Assembly: GCF_035917975.1 (NCBI RefSeq)
Contig: NZ_CP109130.1
Location: forward strand, 4,092,001-4,156,000
Direction of reading: 5' to 3'
Source of the DNA: Streptosporangium sp. NBC_01756
Lineage (GTDB): Bacteria > Actinomycetota > Actinomycetes > Streptosporangiales > Streptosporangiaceae
DNA length: 64,000 nucleotides
The notes below the pieces were generated by a model. The model made no database searches and was not told where the DNA came from. It worked only from the letters and a program-made list of their open reading frames with translations. Below, one piece after another: positions 58,118-64,000 of the stretch; within the stretch, counting starts at the first letter, position 1; each line of letters starts with the position of its first letter. Made by a program: the position numbers and the translations under genes.

Positions 58118-59398
58118 ATGAACGTGACGCTCTCCGCCACGCTGGCGGCCAACGAGGAGATCGAGCGAAGACGGCGCGCCGGTGAGCGCGTGCTGAACCT
58201 GGCCTTCGGGGAGGCCGGTCTGCCCGTTCATCCGGCGCTACGCGAACGTCTGGTCGCCGCGTCCGGGCACAACGGATACGGACCGGTCGCCGGGGCCACG
58301 GTGCTGCGTGAGGCGGCGGCCGGATACTGGCGCCGGCGGGGCCTGCCCACCGACCCCGAGCTGGTGGTCTGCGGTCCCGGAAGCAAGTCCCTGCTCTACG
58401 GCCTGCTGCTCGCGATCGGCGGCGACATCGTGCTGCCGATGCCGAGCTGGGTCAGCTACGCCGCCCAGGCCGATCTGGTCGGCGCGCGGCCCCTGCTCGT
58501 TCCAGCTCCCCCCGGCGAGGGAGGGGTGCCGGACCCCGAGCGGGTCGTCTCCGCGGTCCTGTACGCGCGGTCCCAGGGGCGCGACGTGCGCTCCCTGCTG
58601 GTCACCCTGCCCGACAACCCCACGGGCACGCTGGCCGCGGCGGGCACGATCAGGCGGATCGCCGAGGTCGCCCGCGAGCTGGATCTCACGATCATCTCCG
58701 ACGAGATCTACCGCGATCTCGTCCACGACACCACCGCGGGCTTCCTCAGCCCGGCCGAGTTGGCCCCGGAACGCACGGTGATCACCAGCGGGCTCAGCAA
58801 GAGCCTCGCGCTCGGCGGCTGGCGGATCGGCGTCGCCCGGCTCCCCTCGGTGGCGCTGCGCGACCGGCTCCTCGCCGTGGCCAGCGAGATCTGGTCCAGC
58901 CCCGCGGCCCCGGTCCAGCAGGCGGCGGCCTACGCCTACACCGAGCCCGCCGAGCTCGTCGAGCGGATCGACGAGAGCCGGCGGCTGCACGGCACGGTGG
59001 CACGGGCCGTGCACGAGAGGTTCGTCCGGGCGGGGGTGCGGGTGGACGCGCCGCAGGGGGGCTTCTACCTCTATCCCGATTTCAGCGGGATGGCCTTCAC
59101 GACCTCCGCCGAGCTGACCGCGGACCTGCTCGACGGGCACGGCGTCGGCGTGCTCCCCGGCCACGCCTTCGGCGACGATCCCCGGGCCCTCCGGGTGCGG
59201 GTGGCGACCAGCCTGCTGTACGGCGAGACGGCCGAGCGGCGACTGGCCGCGCTGGGCGCCTCCGACCCCCTCGGACTGCCCTGGATCGCGGCCTCGCTGG
59301 ACCACCTGAGTGATGCCCTGACCGGCCTCGAAGTGACGCGGCGGGTGCCCGGACGGCTCATGCGCGCGCCCCTGGTCCCGGCCCCGGTAGGAGGGTGA
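58118..59398 (+). CDS. Class I/II PLP-dependent aminotransferase
   Basis: 426 residues. VLNLAFGEAGLPVHPALRER near 30, GYGPVAGATVLREAAAGYWR near 56 and LVTLPDNPTGTLAAAGTIRR near 166 follow aspartate-type aminotransferase order. The PLP lysine is in TVITSGLSKSLALGGWRIGV near 228. IISDEIYRDLVHDTT carries the Asp that contacts PLP. ATG 58118 (MNVTLSATLA) with GAGAGGA upstream is the convincing start. Divergent from the LysR regulator. The substrate amino acid is not evident. Confidence 0.9.
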   Translation: MNVTLSATLAANEEIERRRRAGERVLNLAFGEAGLPVHPALRERLVAASGHNGYGPVAGATVLREAAAGYWRRRGLPTDPELVVCGPGSKSLLYGLLLAIGGDIVLPMPSWVSYAAQADLVGARPLLVPAPPGEGGVPDPERVVSAVLYARSQGRDVRSLLVTLPDNPTGTLAAAGTIRRIAEVARELDLTIISDEIYRDLVHDTTAGFLSPAELAPERTVITSGLSKSLALGGWRIGVARLPSVALRDRLLAVASEIWSSPAAPVQQAAAYAYTEPAELVERIDESRRLHGTVARAVHERFVRAGVRVDAPQGGFYLYPDFSGMAFTTSAELTADLLDGHGVGVLPGHAFGDDPRALRVRVATSLLYGETAERRLAALGASDPLGLPWIAASLDHLSDALTGLEVTRRVPGRLMRAPLVPAPVGG

Positions 59399-59584
59399 TC
59401 TCGAACGAGCGTCGCTTGGCCAAAAATTTACCTGGGGACCGACCGGGCCTGAGGCGGCATCTGCCCGTCTGACCTGGGCTTTTACCTCTGGAAGGGCGGG
59501 GAGCCGGGTAATTTCCCGGATGCTCACCAAGATGTCCCGTGTCATTTGGCACCGGGCATCTTGGCGAGCCCCCATCATGTGCTC

Positions 59585-60229
59585 ATGCCCGCTTTTGTCA
59601 CCCTGTCCGGGCGCTCCGTGCGCCTGGAACCGCTCAGCCTCGCGGCCGTCGACGACCTCGTCGCCGCGGCGAGTGAAGACCGTTCTACTTACGCCTTCAC
59701 TCGCGTTCCCCAAGGCCGGGGCGAGATGGTCTCCTATGTGGAGGCCACTCTGGCTGAGCAGGCGGAGGGCCGTACGATGCCCTTCGCCATCCGGTGGCTG
59801 CACACCGACCGCGTCGTCGGTGCCACCCGTCTCATGAACCTGGAGTACTGGCAGGGCCCCATGCCCTGGCCACCGGGTGCACGCAGTGCGGTGGGCGAGG
59901 TCCCGTCCGTGGCGGACATCGGTTACACCTGGCTGGCCGCTTCGGCCCAGGGCACAGGTGTCAACCGGGAGAGCAAGTATCTGATGCTCTCCCACGCCTT
60001 CGAGACCTGGCAGGTCCACCGCATCACGCTCAAGGCTGACGTACGGAACGTACGCTCCCGAGCCGCCATCGAGTCCCTCGGCGCACACCTCGACGGTGTG
60101 CGCCGGGCGGAGACCCGGGGCGCCGACGACACGGTCCGAGATACCGCCTACTACTCGATCCTGAGCTCCGAATGGCCGCTGATCCGAGAACGGATCCACG
60201 CGCGGCTCGGTCTGGTCGAGGCTGCGTAG
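59585..60229 (+). CDS. GNAT family N-acetyltransferase (RimJ-like)
   Basis: 214 residues. FVTLSGRSVRLEPLSLAAVD at the start, a DIGYTWLAASAQGTGVNRES acetyl-CoA loop near 118 and ITLKADVRNVRSRAAIESLG near 149 are the RimJ/RimL-type acetyltransferase pattern. The start is uncertain (ATG 59585 chosen; a longer frame starts at 59546). It may acetylate a ribosomal protein, peptide or small amine. A perfect terminator follows. Confidence 0.82.
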   Translation: MPAFVTLSGRSVRLEPLSLAAVDDLVAAASEDRSTYAFTRVPQGRGEMVSYVEATLAEQAEGRTMPFAIRWLHTDRVVGATRLMNLEYWQGPMPWPPGARSAVGEVPSVADIGYTWLAASAQGTGVNRESKYLMLSHAFETWQVHRITLKADVRNVRSRAAIESLGAHLDGVRRAETRGADDTVRDTAYYSILSSEWPLIRERIHARLGLVEAA

Positions 60230-60266
60230 AGGCGTCCCCGTCACTTCGATGACTTCATGGAACAAC

Positions 60267-60294
60267 AGGCCCGCCCGGAACTCCGGGCGGGCCT
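60267..60294. terminator. Perfect 12-base-pair bidirectional terminator
   Basis: AGGCCCGCCCGG (60267-60278) and its reverse complement (60283-60294) enclose the 4-base loop AACT. It lies between the GNAT gene (plus) and the small secreted-protein gene (minus), so it can end both transcripts. Confidence 0.88.
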
Positions 60295-60324
60295 GACGTT
60301 CATCCGGTGACGGTCGCACCGGCC

Positions 60325-60813
60325 TTACTCGTCGTCGCCGCCGTCGGCCTCGTAGATGTAGTCCCACTTGCCGCAGTACTTCCTCTTGTCCTGGTGGTTG
60401 TCCCAGTAGCAGACCCGGACCTGGACGTTGTCGACGTCGTGGTTGGCGAAGTGGAAGGACCCGTAGCCGCTGGAGCCGCACTTCCTGGCCCAGTAGTAGG
60501 TCTCGTCGCCGTCCTCGTTCTCGAACTTGACCTGGGCGTAGCCGCAGAGCCGGCTCGGCGAGTACTTGTCGTAGAGCTTGCCCTGGACGTGGATCCGGTC
60601 GGAGCCGTCGCTCCAGACGCGTCCCTTGGCCTTGGCGCGGGAGCCGTCGTAGTACTTGGAGTAGTCGTAGCCCCAGTAGTCGTCGTAGTCACTGGCGGTC
60701 GTGCTCGCGGTGACCGTGGCGGCCGAGGCGGAGGTGGCCAGGACCGGGGCGCCCGCCGCGATGACGGCGGTGGCGGCGGCGAGGCCCAGGAGGGTGCTGA
60801 TCGTGCGGCGCAT
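60325..60813 (-). CDS. Small secreted protein, Tyr/Asp-rich
   Basis: 162 residues. A clear Sec signal peptide (MRRTISTLLGLAAATAVIAA) with cleavage near TSASAATVTA is followed by a mature part of about 130 residues rich in Tyr, Asp and Lys (YDDYWGYDYSKYYDGSRAKA). It has cysteines arranged RLCGYAQVKFE, KCGSSGYGSFHF, VCYWDNHQDKRKYC and probably forms two disulfides. I do not recognise the family; small secreted beta proteins of this style are common in actinomycetes. GGAGAA ribosome site. Upstream bases 60814-61118 hold its promoter region and that of the AfsR-like gene and nothing else recognisable. Confidence 0.75.
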   Translation of the reverse strand: MRRTISTLLGLAAATAVIAAGAPVLATSASAATVTASTTASDYDDYWGYDYSKYYDGSRAKAKGRVWSDGSDRIHVQGKLYDKYSPSRLCGYAQVKFENEDGDETYYWARKCGSSGYGSFHFANHDVDNVQVRVCYWDNHQDKRKYCGKWDYIYEADGGDDE

Positions 60814-61118
60814 GGCGGATTCTCCTTGCGGGGGGCGGCTCCCGCTTCCTTCCGGGGAGCCATGACTCATTGATAGGGCGAGCCGCCTTCACCGCACTTA
60901 CAGCGCCTTTATTAGTTCCTGCAATCTGCTGACATGTCGGGCATGGCAGCCCCCGTATGGCGCCATGCCCGACACCCACCAGCATCCCGTCTCCTGCTCA
61001 ACACCGAATTGACGAGCGATCAACAGTTCGGCCAACGAGTCGGCGGCCGTCTATGGAGTAAGCAAAGAAGGATCTATTATTTGGTCATAAAACTTTCCAT
61101 TAGATGGAGATCAGAGAA

Positions 61119-64000
61119 ATGGCTGTTCAGGGCAGCGAAGACGGGTTGCGCTTCGCCGTGCTCGGCCCTGTCCAGGCCTGGCGTGACGGTGTCGAGCTCG
61201 ATCTGGGCACTCCGCTGCAACGTTCCATCCTGGCGATGCTGCTGCTGCGCGAGAGCCGGGCGGTGACCCCGGCCGAGATGATCGACGCCGTCTGGGGGGA
61301 GGACGCCCCACCCCGTGCGCTCGGTGCGCTGCGCACCTACGTCTCCCGGCTGCGGGCCGTACTGGAGCCCGGCAGGTCTCCCCGCACCCGCCCCGAGCTG
61401 CTGACCTCGGTGGGCCGCGGTTACGCGCTGCGCCTGAACGGCGCCACCCTCGACCTCGCCTTCTTCGACCGGGGTGTCCAGGAGGCCGAGGTCGCCCGTC
61501 GGGCCGGGAACCTCGCCGGGGCCGCCGAGAGCCTGCGCGCGAGCCTGGCGCTGTGCACCGGCGAGCCGCTGGCCGGTGCCGTCGGTCCCTACGCCGAGCA
61601 TCAGCGTGACCGGCTCGTCGAGCGCCGGCTGAGCGTGCTCGAAACCCTGATGGACCTGGACCTGGAGCTGGGCCGGCACGCCGACGTCGTCTCCGAGCTG
61701 ATCGTGCTGACCGCCGACCACCCGCTCCGCGAGCGGCTCCGCGCCCAGCTGATGCTGGCCTACTACCGGTGCGGACGGCAGGCGGACGCGCTGGCGGCCT
61801 TCGCCGACACCCGCGCCGCGCTGATCGACGAACTCGGCATCGAGCCGGGTCCCGACCTGACCGCCCTGCACCAGCGCATCCTCACCGGCGATCCGGCCCT
61901 CACCCCCGCCTCCGGCACCGACCCGGTACGGCTCGCACCCGCCGAGGCCCCCGGACCGGCCCGGGAAGCGGAGGTCGCCGAGCTCGCGACTCCCGAACTG
62001 CCGCGCCCGGCGCAGCTCCCCGCCGCTGTGGGCGATTTCACCGGGCGCCGCCAGATCGTCTCCCGGCTGTGCACCCTGCTTTCCGCCGAGGGCGGCGGCG
62101 ACGGCGTGCCGGTGGCCGCGATCTCCGGCATCGGCGGCGTCGGCAAGACGACGCTCGCGGTGCACGTCGCCCACGCTCTGGGCGACATGTTCCCCGACGG
62201 CCAGCTCTACGCCGACCTGCGTGGATACGGCGAGGAGCCGACCGCGCCCGAGTCGGTGCTGGGTGCGTTCCTGCGCGCTCTCGGCCTGCCCGCGGACGTC
62301 ATCCCGGACGGCCTGGCCGAGCGGTCGGCGCTGTTCCGCTCGCTCCTGGCCGACCGGCGGATACTCGTGCTGCTCGACAACGCCCGGGACGCCGACCAGG
62401 TCGGCCCCCTGCTGCCCGGCTCGACCGGCTGCGCGGCGATCGTGACCAGCCGCGGCAAGCTCTCCGACCTGGCCGCGGCCCGGCTGGTCGACCTGGACGT
62501 CATGGAGCCCGACGAGGCGCTGACCCTGTTCGGCACGGTCGCCGGCGCGGAGCGGGTGACCGCGGAGCGCGCCGCCGCCATGGACACCGTGGCCGCCTGC
62601 GGTTTCCTGCCGCTCGCGGTGCGGATCGTGGCCGCCCGGCTGGCGGCCCGGCCCTCCTGGACGGTCGCCTCGCTGGTGACCCGGCTGGCCGACGAGCGCC
62701 GTCGCCTGGACGAGATGCGCGTGGGCAACCTCGCGGTGGAGGCGACCTTCGCCCTCGGTTACGGCCAGCTCGGCCCCGCGCAGGCCCGGGCGTTCCGGCT
62801 GCTCTCCCTGCCCGGCGGCCCGAACATCTCGATCGGGGCCGCCGCCGCGCTGCTCGCGCTGGACCCGGTGGACACCGAGGACGTCCTGGAGTCCCTCGTG
62901 GACGCCAGCCTGCTGGAGGCCCCCGCCCCCGGCCGCTACCGCTTCCACGACCTGCTCAAGCTCTTCGCCCGCCGTACCGCCGAACGGTCCGAGCAGGACG
63001 CGCGGCAGACCGGGTCCGCGGGCGCGGGCGGGGAGGGCGGGGAAGGCGCACCCGCGCTGCGCCGGCTGCTCGACTTCTATCTGGCCTCCGCGAGGTCGGC
63101 GCACCGGCTCGCCTACGAGGGCAGCACGGTCGCCGACCAGCTCGCGGTGACCGTGCCCGGCCACGCGTTCACCTCCGCCGACGAGGCCGTGGCCTGGCTG
63201 TCGGCCGAGGCCGAGTCGCTGTTCGCGTCGATCGTCCAGGCAGGCGGCGCCGAGGATGCCGCGAGCCTGCTGCCCGGCGCCAACCTGCTGCTCGCCATGG
63301 AGCCGCTGCTGGAGGCGGGGAGCCACGCCCGTGAGTTCGACCAGCGGAGCCGGGAGACGCTGGCTGCGGCCCGCCGGATCGGTGACGTCTCCAGCGAGCT
63401 GCGCTGCCGCTACGTGCTGGGCCGGGTGCTGTTCGGCGCCAATTTGCTGGCCGAGGCGGAGGAGGAGTTCTGGGCGTCGCTGGAACTGGCCGCCGGGGGC
63501 GACCGGATCGTCACCGGTGAGGCGATGAACGCGCTGGCCGTCGTGGCCGGGCGCAGGCGCCGCCACGTGGAGGCGCTGACCTGGTTCGACTCGGCGCGTA
63601 AGGCGTTCCGGGAGGTCGGCGCGCGGGGCGGCGAGGCACTGACGCTCAGCTACTCCGCCCGCGACCACCTGTTCCTGGGTCAGCGGGCGGAGGCGATCGC
63701 CGCCGCCGAGCAGGGCCTGGCCCTCTTCATCGAGCTCGGCTCCAGCGCGGGCACCGCCCGTGCCCGCTATCACCTGGGCATGATCCTGTCACGGGTCGGG
63801 CGGCTCAACGAGGCGGTCCACCATCACGCGGAGTGCCTGGCCTTCTTCCGGGCCAGCAGGCAGCGGGTCTGGGAGCAGCGGGTCTGTTCCCGGCTGGCCG
63901 AGACCCTCATCGCCGCCGGCCGGTTCTCCGACGCGACACGCCACGCGGAGCAGGCCCTGGTGGTCAGCCGGGAGATCGGCCACCCGTACGGCGAGGCGCT
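61119..64000 (+). CDS. AfsR/SARP-type regulator (trHTH-BTAD-NB-ARC-TPR), incomplete at window end
   Basis: At least 960 residues, open to the end of the window. The OmpR-like winged helix (about 10-95) has PLQRSILAMLLLRESRAVTP and GALRTYVSRLRAVLEPG. The BTAD domain follows (about 105-250, with QRDRLVERRLSVLETLMDLD and LIDELGIEPGPDLTALHQ). The NB-ARC ATPase has P-loop AISGIGGVGKTTLAVHVAHA near 333, RILVLLDNARDADQV near 415 and SGFLPLAVRIVAARL-like GLPL near 490. TPR-like helices begin after about 740. It controls secondary metabolism or development in the family; the target is unknown. ATG 61119 with GGAGA nine bases upstream. Confidence 0.9.
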   Translation, partial: MAVQGSEDGLRFAVLGPVQAWRDGVELDLGTPLQRSILAMLLLRESRAVTPAEMIDAVWGEDAPPRALGALRTYVSRLRAVLEPGRSPRTRPELLTSVGRGYALRLNGATLDLAFFDRGVQEAEVARRAGNLAGAAESLRASLALCTGEPLAGAVGPYAEHQRDRLVERRLSVLETLMDLDLELGRHADVVSELIVLTADHPLRERLRAQLMLAYYRCGRQADALAAFADTRAALIDELGIEPGPDLTALHQRILTGDPALTPASGTDPVRLAPAEAPGPAREAEVAELATPELPRPAQLPAAVGDFTGRRQIVSRLCTLLSAEGGGDGVPVAAISGIGGVGKTTLAVHVAHALGDMFPDGQLYADLRGYGEEPTAPESVLGAFLRALGLPADVIPDGLAERSALFRSLLADRRILVLLDNARDADQVGPLLPGSTGCAAIVTSRGKLSDLAAARLVDLDVMEPDEALTLFGTVAGAERVTAERAAAMDTVAACGFLPLAVRIVAARLAARPSWTVASLVTRLADERRRLDEMRVGNLAVEATFALGYGQLGPAQARAFRLLSLPGGPNISIGAAAALLALDPVDTEDVLESLVDASLLEAPAPGRYRFHDLLKLFARRTAERSEQDARQTGSAGAGGEGGEGAPALRRLLDFYLASARSAHRLAYEGSTVADQLAVTVPGHAFTSADEAVAWLSAEAESLFASIVQAGGAEDAASLLPGANLLLAMEPLLEAGSHAREFDQRSRETLAAARRIGDVSSELRCRYVLGRVLFGANLLAEAEEEFWASLELAAGGDRIVTGEAMNALAVVAGRRRRHVEALTWFDSARKAFREVGARGGEALTLSYSARDHLFLGQRAEAIAAAEQGLALFIELGSSAGTARARYHLGMILSRVGRLNEAVHHHAECLAFFRASRQRVWEQRVCSRLAETLIAAGRFSDATRHAEQALVVSREIGHPYGEA

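Overview
This is a 64 kb stretch of a GC-rich actinomycete chromosome. Signs are the strong G/C third-position bias, frequent GTG/TTG starts, Tat signal peptides, an AfsR-type regulator, LytR-CpsA-Psr proteins, an SCO5389-like protein and many short coupled operons. The gene style suits the Streptosporangiales (Streptosporangium/Nonomuraea type), but this is inference and no rRNA or other marker is present. I saw no tRNA, rRNA, CRISPR array or intact insertion sequence.

Layout. 1-6.7 kb: a LysR remnant, a conserved DNA-glycosylase-labelled protein, a TetR regulator divergent from a small monooxygenase and an ABC-2 exporter, a TrmO-like methyltransferase and a second TetR. 6.8-18.5 kb: a minus-strand, LacI-controlled polysaccharide-utilisation locus. 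It runs DUF6772-like protein, small partner, Tat lipoprotein, LacI, DppB, DppC, DppD, DppF, secreted PLD-like protein and Tat-exported PL8 lyase, with a LacI-type operator at its head. 18.7-22.3 kb: small proteins and a secreted alpha-1,3-glucanase (GH71). 23.1-31.2 kb: an unusual five-gene membrane/ATPase cassette, including a sigma-like/zinc-motif/transmembrane fusion and a ParA-type ATPase, followed by a GH16 protein that lacks one catalytic glutamate. 31.3-40.8 kb: cell-envelope and regulatory genes (ABC exporter, LCP protein, orphan histidine kinase, L,D-transpeptidase, GlxA-type regulator, ArsR metal sensor, MFS transporter).

40.9-46.2 kb: a tightly coupled five-gene biosynthetic operon (KAS III/OleA-like, GT2, cytochrome P450, OleC-like AMP ligase, OleD-like reductase). 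No OleB is present, which suggests a beta-lactone or a related condensed-lipid product. 46.1-54.4 kb: a membrane protein, a second LCP protein, an SsuABC-type importer with an in-operon Rrf2 regulator, an SMR transporter and a CooC/SCO5389-like pair. 54.3-64 kb: an LLM oxidoreductase with an expanded 15-residue repeat, a lower-GC VapBC-like pair, RNase HII, a LysR/aminotransferase divergent pair, a GNAT acetyltransferase, a small secreted protein and an AfsR/SARP-type regulator that runs off the end.

Best candidates for undescribed biology are the 23-30 kb sigma-like/ParA membrane cassette, the OleB-less ole-like operon with P450 and glycosyltransferase, and the LacI/Dpp/PLD/PL8 locus. A cross-cutting observation is that rare TTA codons sit in the signal or membrane segments of three secreted or membrane proteins.
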